DNA of 60,308 nucleotides from Pseudomonas profundi (GCF_008638305.1 NZ_VTPZ01000012.1:1-60308); one strand, 5' to 3'; positions 1 to 8,897 are shown, numbered from the stretch's first letter. Notes: a model not told the origin generated them from the sequence alone. Translations and numbers: made by a program.

Positions 1-77
1 ACACCGGAATTGTCCGCTTTGACGCGAACCTTGACGTTGTAATCGACCACGCGCTTTACGGCGACGAGGATTTTCAT
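1..77 (-). CDS. etfB: Electron transfer flavoprotein beta subunit, N-terminal fragment
   Basis: Reading leftwards from an ATG at 77, the first 25 codons give MKILVAVKRVVDYNVKVRVK followed by ADNSG, which is the characteristic start of EtfB. The gene runs off the left edge. A GGAGGA Shine-Dalgarno lies just upstream. EtfB forms the cytoplasmic ETF heterodimer that accepts electrons from acyl-CoA dehydrogenases and passes them to ETF:ubiquinone oxidoreductase. It follows two acyl-CoA dehydrogenase genes on the same strand, so enzymes and electron acceptor are adjacent. Whether it shares their transcript is not shown; the gap is about 160 bp. Confidence 0.9.
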   Translation of the reverse strand, partial: MKILVAVKRVVDYNVKVRVKADNSG

Positions 78-238
78 GGACGTTAGTCCTCCACAAGTCT
101 ATGAGACGCCCGGCGGGCGCATGACATTAAAAGGGTGCATAGCATAACGGGCACTGTGCCTGGCTGATAGTGCAAATCGCCATCAACCGGGTCACAAGTC
201 GGCCGGAACAGCTTCAGCGGCTGTTCCCGCCGAGCGGC

Positions 239-1369
239 TCAGATGCTCAGTTGAGCAGCGTAGGCTTCGAGATGATGATCATCATCACCGAACTGATGGC
301 CAATCATGACCAGACGCTTGGCGTAATGAGCACCGGCGTATTCCCAGGTCATGGCGATACCGCCGTGCAGCTGAATGCTCTGCTCTGCCACGTACTGGGC
401 AGCGCGGTTGACCATGTACTTGGCAGCGGACAGCTTGGCGCTGCGCTCTTCGCTGTCTTCGTCGTCCGCCAGGCAGGCAGCCAGAATCGCCATGGAAGTA
501 GCACGTTCCAGCTCGCTGATCATGTCCACCATACGGTGCTGCAACACCTGGAACTTGCCGATGACCACGCCGAACTGCTTGCGGGTCTTCAGGTAGTCCA
601 GAGTGATGTCGCACAGTACGCGCATGGAACCGACGGCCTCAGCACAGAGTGCAGCAATGGCACGGCCGGAGTGATAGCGGATTGCGTCGTAGGCTTCGCC
701 GTCGGTACCCAGCAATTCGCCCTTGGCGTTGTCGAGGAACAGTTCGCAGCCCTTGCGGCCATCTACAGTGGAATAGGTGCGGCGGCGAACGCCCTGGCTG
801 TTCGGATCGATGATGAACAGGCTGATGCCGGACTGGTCGCGCACATCGCCCGCGCTGCGGGCAGAGACCAGAATCTTGCCGGCGGTGTGACCGCCGATAA
901 CGACAGCCTTGCGACCGTTGAGTGTCCAGCTGCCATCCTGTCTGGTTGCAGTAGTGGTGACGTGGCACAGGTCGTAGTGGCTCTGCTGTTCTTCCAGCGC
1001 CACAGCCGCCTGCAGCTCGCCGGAGGCGATGCCAGCCAGCAGCTCTTCCTTCTGTGCGTCGGAACCGAGCTGGGTGATCAGTCCGCCTGCGAGGATGACC
1101 GATTCCATATAGGGCTCCAGGCAAAGCCCCTTGCCCAGCTCCTGCATGATCAGCATGTTCTCGATGCCGGTGCCGCCAAATCCGCCCAGCTCTTCGGGGA
1201 AGGGAATCGCAGTCAGGCCCAGCTCGCCCATCTGATTCCAGAACTCAGGGCTGAAACCGGCTTCGCTTTCGCTGAATTTCTCGCGGTTGCTGAAAGTGTA
1301 AGCGTCGCGTACCAGACGCTCCGCAGTTTCCTGGAGCATTTGTTGCTCTTCAGTCAATTTGAAGTCCAC
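239..1369 (-). CDS. Acyl-CoA dehydrogenase, small-subunit (PimD-like) type
   Basis: A 376-residue protein of the acyl-CoA dehydrogenase fold, oxidising an acyl-CoA to its 2-enoyl-CoA with FAD and passing electrons to ETF. Seen: N-terminal helical domain (about 1-120, FKLTEEQQMLQETAERLVRD), middle beta domain, and C-terminal helical domain with the QLHGGIAMTWEY motif near residue 340. The start is GTG at 1369, with AAGGAG eight bases upstream; no ATG is better placed. The stop of the neighbouring larger dehydrogenase is 10 bases away, so the two are almost certainly co-translated. The length and pairing match the heteromeric 'pimeloyl-CoA dehydrogenase small subunit' class; the real substrate is unknown. 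Confidence 0.88.
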   Translation of the reverse strand: MDFKLTEEQQMLQETAERLVRDAYTFSNREKFSESEAGFSPEFWNQMGELGLTAIPFPEELGGFGGTGIENMLIMQELGKGLCLEPYMESVILAGGLITQLGSDAQKEELLAGIASGELQAAVALEEQQSHYDLCHVTTTATRQDGSWTLNGRKAVVIGGHTAGKILVSARSAGDVRDQSGISLFIIDPNSQGVRRRTYSTVDGRKGCELFLDNAKGELLGTDGEAYDAIRYHSGRAIAALCAEAVGSMRVLCDITLDYLKTRKQFGVVIGKFQVLQHRMVDMISELERATSMAILAACLADDEDSEERSAKLSAAKYMVNRAAQYVAEQSIQLHGGIAMTWEYAGAHYAKRLVMIGHQFGDDDHHLEAYAAQLSI

Positions 1370-1379
1370 GGCAGGCTCC

Positions 1380-2576
1380 TTAAAGTTCGAGAATCATTTT
1401 CGAGACGATGTTCTTCTGGATCTCGTTGGATCCGCCGAAGATCGACAGTTTGCGCATGTTGAAGTAGATGGAAGCCAGCGACGGGCTGTAGTCTTCCAGC
1501 AATACTTCGCCTTCGTAACCGTATTCCATTTCCTCCGGCAGGAAAGGCAGAGCGTACGGGCCGATGGCCTTGCGCAGCAGATTGGTGATCGCCTGGCGGA
1601 TCTCGGTGCCCTGTACTTTCAGGATCGAGCTTTCAGCGCCGGGAACGCCGCCTTCCGAGGCTGCTGCGACAATACGCAGGGTGCTCATCTCGGCTGCCAT
1701 CAGTTGCATCTCGATCTGGGCGATCTGCGTGCGGAACAGGGTGTCTTCGATCAGCGGCTTGCCATTTTTCTGCTGCTTGCTGGCAACGCGCTTGAGGTGA
1801 CGCATGGCAGCCTTGGAGGCGCCGATGCCGGCCAGTCCGGTACGCTCGTGAGTCAACAGGTACTTGGCGCAGGTCCAGCCCTTGTTTTCTTCGCCCACCA
1901 GGTTCTCGACCGGTACCTTGACGTCGTCGAAGAAGACTTCGTTGACTTCATGGTCGCCGTCCAGAGTGATGATTGGACGTACGGTGATACCTGGGGTCGC
2001 CATGTCGATCAGCAGGAAGGAAATGCCGCGCTGCTGCTGCGCTTCCGGATCGGTACGTACCAGGCAGAAAATCCAGTTGGCATGCTGGCCCAGTGTGGTC
2101 CAGGTCTTCTGGCCATTGACGATGTAATGGTCGCCATCGCGCACGGCGCGGGTTTTCAGCGAGGCCAGGTCGGAACCGGCGCCCGGCTCGGAATAACCCT
2201 GACACCACCAGTCTTCACCGGACAGGATGCGCGGCAGGTAATGCGCCTTCTGCTCCTCGGTGCCGAACTTGATGATTACCGGAGCAACCATGTTCACGCC
2301 GAAGGGGATGGTGCGCGGCGCGCCGGCTGCAGCGGACTCTTCATCAAAGATGTGCTTTTCGACGGCTCCCCAGGTGGTGCCGCCGTGCTCAACCGGCCAG
2401 CCCGGAGCGTACCAGCCCTTGGCCGACAGGATTTTCTGCCAGCGCTGGTGGTCTTCCTTGGACAGGTGCTTGCCCAGCTTGACCTTGGACGCGATGTCTG
2501 CGGGCAACTCGTTTGTCAGAAATTCACGCACTTCATCGCGGAAGGCGAGCTGTTCAGATGAGTAATGGATATCCAT
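1380..2576 (-). CDS. Acyl-CoA dehydrogenase, large-subunit (PimC-like) type
   Basis: A 398-residue acyl-CoA dehydrogenase starting MDIHYSSEQLAFRDEVREFL. ATG 2576 is chosen because GAGGACC precedes it; an upstream in-frame extension has no such signal. The WCQGYSEPGAGSDLA region is the FAD/substrate-binding segment. Near the C-terminus the motif reads IFGGSNEIQKNIV: the position occupied by the catalytic glutamate in short-chain acyl-CoA dehydrogenases (YEGTSEIQ) is Gly here. This is common in the paired large-subunit class, where the base lies elsewhere or in the partner. Together with the small subunit it probably forms a heterotetramer acting on an unusual acyl-CoA (dicarboxylyl or ring-bearing). 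The substrate assignment is inference. Confidence 0.9.
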   Translation of the reverse strand: MDIHYSSEQLAFRDEVREFLTNELPADIASKVKLGKHLSKEDHQRWQKILSAKGWYAPGWPVEHGGTTWGAVEKHIFDEESAAAGAPRTIPFGVNMVAPVIIKFGTEEQKAHYLPRILSGEDWWCQGYSEPGAGSDLASLKTRAVRDGDHYIVNGQKTWTTLGQHANWIFCLVRTDPEAQQQRGISFLLIDMATPGITVRPIITLDGDHEVNEVFFDDVKVPVENLVGEENKGWTCAKYLLTHERTGLAGIGASKAAMRHLKRVASKQQKNGKPLIEDTLFRTQIAQIEMQLMAAEMSTLRIVAAASEGGVPGAESSILKVQGTEIRQAITNLLRKAIGPYALPFLPEEMEYGYEGEVLLEDYSPSLASIYFNMRKLSIFGGSNEIQKNIVSKMILEL

Positions 2577-2672
2577 GTGTGGTCCTCGTTGTAATCGGTC
2601 CAAATACGGCTGCTCCACCCGGTTGCGTTGACCGGGCTTCACAAGGACGTTTTCGGAATCCTCAATAATTGT

Positions 2673-4766
2673 TCAGAGATCAGCGAACTTGCGGCCTTCT
2701 TTAGCCAGCTTTTCCAGCAATGGAGCCGGTTTCCACCAGGCGCCGAGCTTTTCATGGAACTCGCTTATCTTCGCATAAACGCGATCCAGGCCAATGCTGT
2801 CGGCATAGTACATAGGGCCGCCCTGGTAGGCCGGGAAGCCATAGCCATTGAGATAGATGACGTCGATGTCGCTTGCGCGCTGGGCGATGCCTTCCTCGAG
2901 GATCTTGGCGCCTTCGTTGATCAGGGCGTACAAGGTGCGCTCAAGAATGTATTCGTCGCTCAGCTGCTGACGCTCGATACCCTGTTCCTTCGAAGCAGCT
3001 TCGAGAATCGGCGGCAGGGCCGGGTTCTCCAGCGGCGTGCGCGACCCTTTCTCGTAGACGTAGAAACCCTTGCCGGTCTTCTGACCGAGCATGCCGGCCT
3101 CGGCCATCTTGTCCAGAATCGCCGGCAGCTTGTACTCGGCAGGCAGTGTTTCGCGCTGACGGGTGCGGATCGCCAGGCCAATATCCAGGCCGGACAGGTC
3201 GCGCATCGCAAAGGGGCCCATCGCCATGCCGAACTTGCGCAGCGCGCCATCGACCTGGGCAGGTGTAGCACCTTCTTCGAGCAGGAATTCGGACTCGCGG
3301 CCGTACTGGAAGACCATACGGTTACCGACGAAACCGTCACACACGCCGACCGGCACCGAGACTTTCTTGAGTTTCTTGCCGATGGCCATGGCGGTAGCCA
3401 GTACGTCGTTGGCGGTTTTCTCGCCACGGACGACTTCCAGCAGACGCATGACATTGGCCGGGCTGAAGAAGTGCAGGCCGACTACATCCTGGGGACGCTT
3501 GGTGAATTCAGCGATCCTGTTCAGATCCAGCGAGGATGTGTTGCTGGCCAGGATAGCGCCCGGCTTGCAGTTGGCATCCAGTGCTTCAAAGACCTTCTGC
3601 TTGACACCCATTTCTTCGAAAACGGCTTCGACCACCAGGTCTACGTCAGACAGGTCGGCGTAATCCGTTACGCCCTGAATCAGGTCGAGACGCTTGTTCA
3701 TGGCGTCTTCGGTCAGGCTGCCGCGCTTGACGCTCATCATGTAGGTATCGCGGCAACGCTGCATGGCCTTGGCTTTGGCGTCTTCGCTGATTTCCAGCAC
3801 CTTGACCGGAATCCCGACATTGGCAAAGCACATGGCGATACCGACGCCCATGGTGCCGCCACCGATAACGGCGGCGATCCTGATATCACGGACCGGTGTG
3901 TCCTTGGGCAAGTCATTGACTTTGGATGCCTGGCGCTCGGAGAAGAACGCATGAACCAGGGCGCCGCGCTGAGGGGAAACCAGACATTCGCCGAACAGTT
4001 CACGCTCACGCTTGAGGCCTTCCTCGAGCGGCAGGGTGAAGGCGGCTTCGACAGCAGAAACGCAGCGCTGTGGTGAGAACAGGCCGGGCGTCTTTTTCTC
4101 GATTTCTGCACGCTTGGCAGCAACGGCAGCGGCGTTGTCTACCCCTTCCAGCTTGTCGGTGCGCTCGCCGGTACGACGTGCATCCTTGCCTTCGGCAATC
4201 AGCTTCTCTGCATAGGCGATACCGGCAGCTTGCAGGTCGCCTTCGATCAGTTCGTCGATAACACCCAGTTCGTGGGCTTCGGTGGCACCGATCGGGTTAC
4301 CGCTGACAATCATGTCCAGAGCCTTGGACACACCTACCAGACGCGGCAGGCGCTGCGTGCCACCGGCACCCGGCAGCAGGCCCAGCTTGACTTCCGGCAG
4401 GCCGACCTTGGCGCTCTTCACGGCAATGCGGTAGTGGCAGCTGACTGCCACTTCGAGTCCGCCACCCAGGGCGGTGCCATGGATAACGGCAACGCTTGGC
4501 TTGTTGCCGGCTTCAATGCCGTTGACTACTTCAGGCAGGCTCGGCGACTTCGGCGGCTTGCCGAATTCCTTGATGTCGGCTCCGGCCATGAAGGTGCTGC
4601 CTTCACAGACCAGTACGATCGCCTTGACTTGCGGATCGGCCTCGGCGGCTGCGAAGCTGTCTTGCAGGCCTTCACGAACAGCAATACCCAGGGCATTGAC
4701 CGGTGGGTTGTTGACTCTGACGACTGCGATAGCGCCGTGTCGTTCCAGGGTGACCACGTCCGACAT
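2673..4766 (-). CDS. Bifunctional enoyl-CoA hydratase / 3-hydroxyacyl-CoA dehydrogenase (FadB-like)
   Basis: A 697-residue fusion performing the middle two steps of beta-oxidation. The N-terminal crotonase domain (about 1-190) keeps the oxyanion glycines (ALGGGLEVA) and both catalytic glutamates ([13 protein letters not shown]). A linker leads to an NAD-binding 3-hydroxyacyl-CoA dehydrogenase domain with [14 protein letters not shown] near residue 297, then the dehydrogenase C-terminal domains ([32 protein letters not shown]). Size and layout match peroxisomal-type multifunctional enzymes rather than the FadB of the FadBA complex. ATG 4766 has GGAGG upstream. It is the first gene of the leftward operon leading to the dehydrogenases, and two IclR-type dyads lie at its promoter. 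Confidence 0.92.
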   Translation of the reverse strand: MSDVVTLERHGAIAVVRVNNPPVNALGIAVREGLQDSFAAAEADPQVKAIVLVCEGSTFMAGADIKEFGKPPKSPSLPEVVNGIEAGNKPSVAVIHGTALGGGLEVAVSCHYRIAVKSAKVGLPEVKLGLLPGAGGTQRLPRLVGVSKALDMIVSGNPIGATEAHELGVIDELIEGDLQAAGIAYAEKLIAEGKDARRTGERTDKLEGVDNAAAVAAKRAEIEKKTPGLFSPQRCVSAVEAAFTLPLEEGLKRERELFGECLVSPQRGALVHAFFSERQASKVNDLPKDTPVRDIRIAAVIGGGTMGVGIAMCFANVGIPVKVLEISEDAKAKAMQRCRDTYMMSVKRGSLTEDAMNKRLDLIQGVTDYADLSDVDLVVEAVFEEMGVKQKVFEALDANCKPGAILASNTSSLDLNRIAEFTKRPQDVVGLHFFSPANVMRLLEVVRGEKTANDVLATAMAIGKKLKKVSVPVGVCDGFVGNRMVFQYGRESEFLLEEGATPAQVDGALRKFGMAMGPFAMRDLSGLDIGLAIRTRQRETLPAEYKLPAILDKMAEAGMLGQKTGKGFYVYEKGSRTPLENPALPPILEAASKEQGIERQQLSDEYILERTLYALINEGAKILEEGIAQRASDIDVIYLNGYGFPAYQGGPMYYADSIGLDRVYAKISEFHEKLGAWWKPAPLLEKLAKEGRKFADL

Positions 4767-4797
4767 GCTGAACCTCCGTTCTGGTGAATCGTTATGG

Positions 4798-4812
4798 TTT
4801 CACTATGCGGAA
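4798..4812. promoter_or_regulatory. IclR-type operator dyad, site 1
   Basis: TTTCACTATGCGGAA is an imperfect dyad fitting the four-site consensus TTyCrCwrTGCrrAA found in this locus. It lies 32-46 bases before the ATG of the hydratase/dehydrogenase gene, downstream of the predicted -10 box, so a bound protein would block the transcript start region. Its centre is 28 bp from site 2. The left arm is also part of a GGTTTCA / TGAAACC inverted repeat spanning 4796-4822. Confidence 0.6.
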
Positions 4813-4825
4813 TAATGAAACCAAG

Positions 4826-4840
4826 TTTCGCTATGCAAAA
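4826..4840. promoter_or_regulatory. IclR-type operator dyad, site 2
   Basis: TTTCGCTATGCAAAA has near-perfect dyad symmetry (TTT-GC-TAT-GC-AAA) of the form bound by IclR-family regulators, which usually recognise 15-bp dyads. It overlaps the predicted leftward -10 box (4837-4842). The iclR-family gene is immediately downstream. Confidence 0.62.
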
Positions 4841-4865
4841 TACAAAAAAAGAATCTGTTTGTCGA
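4837..4865 (-). promoter_or_regulatory. Predicted sigma-70 promoter of the leftward beta-oxidation operon
   Basis: Read leftwards: -35 TCGACA (4865-4860), 17-base spacer with a T-rich run, -10 TATTTT (4842-4837). The only other gene-free DNA here is the 202-base gap between the iclR gene and the operon. Two IclR-type dyads overlap or follow the -10. Confidence 0.45.
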
Positions 4866-4968
4866 TGATTGAAGAAGCGAAATGTGGATCATTGATAACG
4901 GGTCATCGATAAGCAGACATACCGACCCCGCGCCGCGATTTTAGTGCGACGCAGGGTATGGCTGTTGG

Positions 4969-5760
4969 TCAGACGCCGAGTCGCTCGATATCCCGCGCGA
5001 GCATCTCCAGCTGATGGGCCAGCTGGTTCTTGACCTTTTCCGCAGGCACCAGATAGGTCGGTGCGCCGCAGGTCAGTACCATAATAGTGCCGTCCTGCAG
5101 GAACAGCGGAACGCCTGCAGCGTTAACGTTGCGGTCCCAATCACCGAGCGACAGGCAGAAACCATAGGCTTCATATTCTTCCAGCGCGGTTGCCACACGC
5201 CGTTCGATGTCCGGCCAGGTTTCCGGATGACGGTTGGCCAGAGCGGTCAGCACATGGGCGCGCTCTTCTTCCTTCATCGCTGCGAGATAGGCGCGCCCTG
5301 CGGCGGTGGTGCCGAGCGGCAGGCGGATACCGACATCCATGCGCAGGGAGGTCGCTTCGGCAGGGCGGCAGTTTTCCACGTAGATCATTGACAGACGGTC
5401 GCGGCAGGTCAGGCCCACCGAGGTGTTGGTGCTGCGGGCGAACTCGTCCATGTACGGCTTGGCCAACTGACGCACTCGCAGATTCGAAACATAGGCATAA
5501 CCGAGGGCCAGCACGCCTGAATCAAGCTGATATTTCTCCAGCTGCGGCGAGTAGCTCAGATAGCCGAGTTTGGTGAGTGTGTAGGTCATGCGGGAAACGG
5601 TGGGCTTGGGCAGGCCGGTGATGCGGGCGATATCCTGATTGCCCATGACCACGGTGCCCTGGCTGAACGCGCGCAGCACGTCGAGGCCGCGGGAAAGCGC
5701 CTCGACAAATTTGCGATCCTTGACCGCCGTTTCCTTGATTGATTGCGAATCTTCGTTCAT
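4969..5760 (-). CDS. IclR-family transcriptional regulator
   Basis: A 263-residue regulator. The N-terminal winged helix-turn-helix (about 15-85: ALSRGLDVLRAF, GLPKPTVSRMTYTL) is followed by the IclR effector domain (about 90-260: LPLGTTAAGRAYLA, YGFCLSLGDWDRNVNAAGVP). PcaR/PobR/PcaU-type IclR proteins of Pseudomonas sense aromatic or acyl catabolites and bind 15-bp dyads. The gene sits between the leftward dehydrogenase operon and the rightward ligase-crotonase operon, and four sites of a common dyad occur at three promoters of this locus. Local control of acyl-CoA catabolism is inferred from this; site positions at or after the -10 boxes suggest repression. The effector is unknown. Confidence 0.93.
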   Translation of the reverse strand: MNEDSQSIKETAVKDRKFVEALSRGLDVLRAFSQGTVVMGNQDIARITGLPKPTVSRMTYTLTKLGYLSYSPQLEKYQLDSGVLALGYAYVSNLRVRQLAKPYMDEFARSTNTSVGLTCRDRLSMIYVENCRPAEATSLRMDVGIRLPLGTTAAGRAYLAAMKEEERAHVLTALANRHPETWPDIERRVATALEEYEAYGFCLSLGDWDRNVNAAGVPLFLQDGTIMVLTCGAPTYLVPAEKVKNQLAHQLEMLARDIERLGV

Positions 5761-5982
5761 GGCGCTTTATTACCCTTTAAGCGTCTTGGACATTGGTCTG
5801 TGCACATTCCGTACGTTGGACTGAAGTGCCTGAGATACCGTGCTATGGATCATTCGGCGGCGCTATGTGAGCGCTGCCCGAACGGAGCAAATATTCAATG
5901 TCCGGCTGTTTTTGTTGTCTCGATGCTCTGAGCAATTGAGCCGGTGTGGCCGAGCAACGATGCGTGCGTCGTTGCCTGATCA

Positions 5983-6011
5983 TTGCACACTCACTTTGGA
6001 TAGAATAGCAT
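5983..6011 (+). promoter_or_regulatory. Predicted sigma-70 promoter of acyl-CoA ligase
   Basis: -35 TTGCAC (5983-5988), 17-base spacer, -10 TAGCAT (6006-6011). This would start transcription near 6018, placing the IclR-type dyad at 6027-6041 just inside the transcript. Confidence 0.45.
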
Positions 6012-6026
6012 CTTTTTGGTATTCGG

Positions 6027-6041
6027 TTCCGCAGTGCAAAA
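6027..6041. promoter_or_regulatory. IclR-type operator dyad, site 3
   Basis: TTCCGCAGTGCAAAA fits the shared consensus and matches site 2 at 12 of 15 positions. It lies 30-44 bases before the ligase ATG and just downstream of the predicted promoter, a typical roadblock position. Confidence 0.58.
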
Positions 6042-6070
6042 TAACAGTCCAAAAAAATCAAGAGGTTCAG

Positions 6071-7696
6071 ATGTCGATATCCGCTCACTCTGTCGTCGGC
6101 ACCCAGCTGGCGCAACTGGGTCACGCCACCATCTTCGATGTGCTTGAAAAGGCCTGCCAGGATTACGGCAACAAGCCAGCGTTTTCCTGCGGTGCAGACA
6201 CCGAGACCTTCCTTGAACTGCGCGCCTCGGCGGACTTCTTTGCGCGTTACCTGCGCCACGGGCTGGGCCTTGAGCCTGGCGACCGCATTGCCATACAACT
6301 GCCCAATCTTCTTCAGTACACCGTCGCCATCTTTGGCGCGATGAAGGCCGGACTGGTCATCGTCAATACCAATCCGCAATACACCCCGCACGAAAGTCGC
6401 CACCAGTTCGCCGACTCCGGTGCCAAGGCGATTGTCGTTCTCGACAAGCTGGTGCCGATGTTGCGCAGCATTCAGGGCAATACCGAGATCGAGCACCTGA
6501 TCGTCACCAGCGTGGACGATCTGCAAAACCCCGTCCATGAAGCAGACGAGCCTGATGTGACACGTTTCCAGCAAGCGTTGCGATTGGGTCAGGGCCTGCC
6601 CGAGGTACAGACCGCACGCGGTCTGGATGACCTGGCTCTGTTGCAATACACCGGCGGCACCACCGGCGTTTCCAAGGGCGCGATGCTGACCCATCGTAAT
6701 ATTCTGAGCAACGTGATCCAGGCCACCAGCATCATCCGCGAGGGTGATGTCGAATACGGTAACGAGGTTCGCGTTTCGCCGTTGCCGCTGTACCACATCT
6801 TCGCATTCACGGCGAACTGCATCGCCTCTGTCGCGACAGGGTTTCACAGCGTTCTGATTACCAATCCGCGTGATCTCGACAGCATGATCGCCGATATCAA
6901 GCGCCGTCCGGTGACGCTGCTTACCGGCATCAACTCGCTGTTTGTTTCGCTGTTGGCGCATCCTGAATTCGACAGTATCGACTTCAGCCGGCTCAAGTGG
7001 GTGAATTCCGGCGGCGCGCCCCTGAACACCGAAGTGGCCAGGCGCTGGCTTCAGCGCACCGGCAGCGTGGTGCGTGAGGGATACGGTCTGACTGAAACCT
7101 CTCCGGTGGTTATCGCTTCCACTGCCTTCACGCCCTATAAGGAAGGTTTTATTGGTCGGGCGGTGATCGACACCGAACTGAAGACGGTCGATGAGGATGG
7201 CCAGGAGACTGCACCGGGCGAACCGGGCGAGGTGCTGATCCGCGGGCCGCAGGTCATGCAGGGCTACTGGCAGCGCCCCGAGGAGACCACCGAAACCTTC
7301 ACCGCCGATGGCTGGCTACGTACAGGTGATGTCGGTCTGATCGATGAAGAAGGTTTTCTCAAGTTGGTCGACCGCAAGAAGGACATGATCCTGGTGTCCG
7401 GTTTCAATGTGTATCCGAACGAAATCGAAGAAGTCGTCATGCTGCACCCGGCGATCCGCGAATGCGTGGCGGTAGGCGTGCCGGATGAGAAGAAGGGCGA
7501 GGCGATCAAGCTGTATGTGAGCCTCAGCGAGGCCAGCCTCGACGAGGCCGCGATTATCGCCCATTGCCGCGAACACCTGACCAGTTACAAGGTGCCCAGC
7601 ACGGTCGAGATTCGGGATGACCTGCCCAAATCGACGGTCGGCAAGTTATTGCGGCGGGTGCTGCGTGACGAGGCGCGCGCGGGGTCTGCATCATGA
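6071..7696 (+). CDS. Acyl-CoA ligase (AMP-forming, FadD-like)
   Basis: A 541-residue ANL-superfamily enzyme that activates a carboxylic acid to its CoA thioester through an acyl-adenylate. Seen: phosphate-binding loop YTGGTTGVSKGAMLTH (about 194-209), GYGLTETSPVV (about 336-346), TGDVGLIDEEGF, the hinge DRKKDMILVSGFNVYPNEIE, and the C-terminal lysine motif PKSTVGKLLRR. ATG 6071 is preceded by AAGAGG; the frame stays open further upstream, but that region contains the promoter and operator. The stop overlaps the next start (ATGA). Close to FadD/long-chain ligases, but the actual acid cannot be read from sequence. Confidence 0.9.
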   Translation: MSISAHSVVGTQLAQLGHATIFDVLEKACQDYGNKPAFSCGADTETFLELRASADFFARYLRHGLGLEPGDRIAIQLPNLLQYTVAIFGAMKAGLVIVNTNPQYTPHESRHQFADSGAKAIVVLDKLVPMLRSIQGNTEIEHLIVTSVDDLQNPVHEADEPDVTRFQQALRLGQGLPEVQTARGLDDLALLQYTGGTTGVSKGAMLTHRNILSNVIQATSIIREGDVEYGNEVRVSPLPLYHIFAFTANCIASVATGFHSVLITNPRDLDSMIADIKRRPVTLLTGINSLFVSLLAHPEFDSIDFSRLKWVNSGGAPLNTEVARRWLQRTGSVVREGYGLTETSPVVIASTAFTPYKEGFIGRAVIDTELKTVDEDGQETAPGEPGEVLIRGPQVMQGYWQRPEETTETFTADGWLRTGDVGLIDEEGFLKLVDRKKDMILVSGFNVYPNEIEEVVMLHPAIRECVAVGVPDEKKGEAIKLYVSLSEASLDEAAIIAHCREHLTSYKVPSTVEIRDDLPKSTVGKLLRRVLRDEARAGSAS

Positions 7697-8370
7697 GTGG
7701 CTTGACGCTGAATATCACCAACAGCATCGCCGAGATCACGCTGGATGACGGCAAGGCCAACGCCTTGTCGCAAACCATGCTCGAGGCCTTGCTGAAGGCG
7801 CTCGAGGAAGCGGCAGCGGCCGGTTGCGCGGTGTTGATCAGCGGGCGACAGGGCATATTCAGTGGCGGTTACGACCGTAAGCTGATTGATGCTGGCGGGC
7901 CTGCCTGTGATGCCATGCGCGCGGCGGGTGATCGCCTGTCGATGGCGATGCTGGATTTTCCTGCGCCGCTGGTGATCGCCAGCACCGGACACGCAATGGC
8001 CAAGGCGGCGTTCATGCTGCTGTTGGCGGATTACCGTCTTGGCATTGAAGGCCCGTTCAAGGTAGGGCTGAATGAAGTGGCAATTGGCATGACCATGCCC
8101 GATGCCGCCATGCCCCAGGCACGGGCGCGCTTGAATCCGGCGTGGCTGTCGCGTTGTGCATTGCAATCAGAGACGCTGGATCCGGAGCGGGCAGTGCAGG
8201 CGGGCTTTTACGATGAGTTGGTCAGCGCGGATCAGTTGCTCGATCGCGCTCGGGCAAAGGTACAAGGTCTGGCGAAGCTGGATCGCAAGGCGTATCGGGA
8301 AACCCGGCGATTGATGAGCGAGCCACTGCGAGCAGAGTTGAAGGCTGCGCTGGAAGGGCGCAACGCATAG
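7693..8370 (+). CDS. Divergent crotonase-family protein
   Basis: A 225-residue single-domain crotonase translationally coupled to the ligase by a 4-base ATGA overlap. SGRQGIFSGGYD is the first oxyanion-hole strand. In the second, the usual GGG-x-E is replaced by AMAKAAF, so the first catalytic glutamate is absent; the second glutamate is kept in GLNEVAIGM. It is therefore unlikely to be a classical hydratase and may act as an isomerase, thioesterase-like or accessory crotonase. Its coupling to the ligase suggests work on the same substrate. Confidence 0.8.
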   Translation: MSGLTLNITNSIAEITLDDGKANALSQTMLEALLKALEEAAAAGCAVLISGRQGIFSGGYDRKLIDAGGPACDAMRAAGDRLSMAMLDFPAPLVIASTGHAMAKAAFMLLLADYRLGIEGPFKVGLNEVAIGMTMPDAAMPQARARLNPAWLSRCALQSETLDPERAVQAGFYDELVSADQLLDRARAKVQGLAKLDRKAYRETRRLMSEPLRAELKAALEGRNA

Positions 8371-8375
8371 AAATG

Positions 8376-8403
8376 CCCGCCGGTGAGCTTGCTCGCCGGC
8401 GGG
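8376..8403. terminator. GC-rich hairpin between convergent genes
   Basis: A 12-13 bp stem (CCCGCCGGTGAGC / GCTCGCCGGCGGG) around a TT loop fills the gap between the crotonase and the convergent PEBP-family gene. There is no T-run on either side, so it may be a REP-like Pseudomonas intergenic palindrome or transcript-end stabiliser rather than a classical terminator. Confidence 0.55.
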
Positions 8404-8414
8404 ATGCACCGGGC

Positions 8415-8897
8415 TCAGCCGCGCTGGTAGGTGCCGATCAGGCGGTTCATGGCCAGCGTATGCGGCTCAATCTTTTCCAGCAATTCCCACATGCTCAGCC
8501 CCTCGGGCAGGTTCAGCTCGGCGTCGAGCGCCAACACCCAATAGTAGTAATGATGACGGCCGTGACCTTCGGGCGGCATCGGTCCCTTGTAGCCGTTCTC
8601 ACCGAAATTGTTGGTGCCCTGGGTGTAGTCCGAGGTCCCCTCCGGCAGCGAATTGACCTCGCCGGGGATGTTATAGAGCGTCCAGTGAACGAAACCGTAA
8701 GTGCCGTTGGGCGATACCAGCGGTGCGTCAGGATCATGGCAGATGATCGCATAGGACTTGGTGCCTGCCGGTGGGTTGCTCCAGCTCAGCGCCGGGGATA
8801 CGTCTTGCCCCTCGCCGGTGTGTTTGGTGGGAATCGCGCCGTGCTGTTCGAAGGCGCTACTGGTCAGTTGCAGATCGGTGGAAAAGGCAAATCCCAT
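8415..8897 (-). CDS. YbhB/YbcL-family Raf kinase inhibitor-like (PEBP) protein
   Basis: A 160-residue phosphatidylethanolamine-binding-family protein. The family signature is clear: DVSPALSWSNPPAGTKSYAI, CHDPDAP, FVHWTLYNIP, and the GYKGPMPPEGHGRHHYYY segment that forms the anion pocket. ATG 8897 has GAGGAG upstream. Bacterial members are cytoplasmic or periplasmic and mostly of unknown function; no signal peptide is seen here. It converges with the ligase operon and shows no evidence of sharing its regulation. Confidence 0.92.
   Translation of the reverse strand: MGFAFSTDLQLTSSAFEQHGAIPTKHTGEGQDVSPALSWSNPPAGTKSYAIICHDPDAPLVSPNGTYGFVHWTLYNIPGEVNSLPEGTSDYTQGTNNFGENGYKGPMPPEGHGRHHYYYWVLALDAELNLPEGLSMWELLEKIEPHTLAMNRLIGTYQRG

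Larger units (their letters stand above)
5761..6070. other. Divergent intergenic region between iclR-family gene and acyl-CoA ligase
   Basis: These 310 bases hold no convincing gene. They carry the rightward ligase promoter and one IclR-type dyad, listed separately, and must also contain the leftward regulator promoter, which I could not place. The half of the region nearest the regulator gene contains no clear match to the dyad, so autoregulation is not evident from sequence. Confidence 0.5.

Noticed and set aside
160..180. Possible fifth IclR-type dyad upstream of etfB (tgatagtgcaaat)
   Set aside because: Only the right half resembles the consensus; the left half does not match, and there is no dyad.
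207..225. AACAGC-TTCAGCG-GCTGTT hairpin as a terminator after the small dehydrogenase gene
   Set aside because: Only a 6-bp stem with no T-run; too weak to list as a terminator.
170..1462. A 430-codon plus-strand open frame opposite the small acyl-CoA dehydrogenase
   Set aside because: It is an antisense shadow of a clear enzyme gene in GC-rich DNA; its translation has no family resemblance. The same reasoning removes the other long antisense frames in the window.
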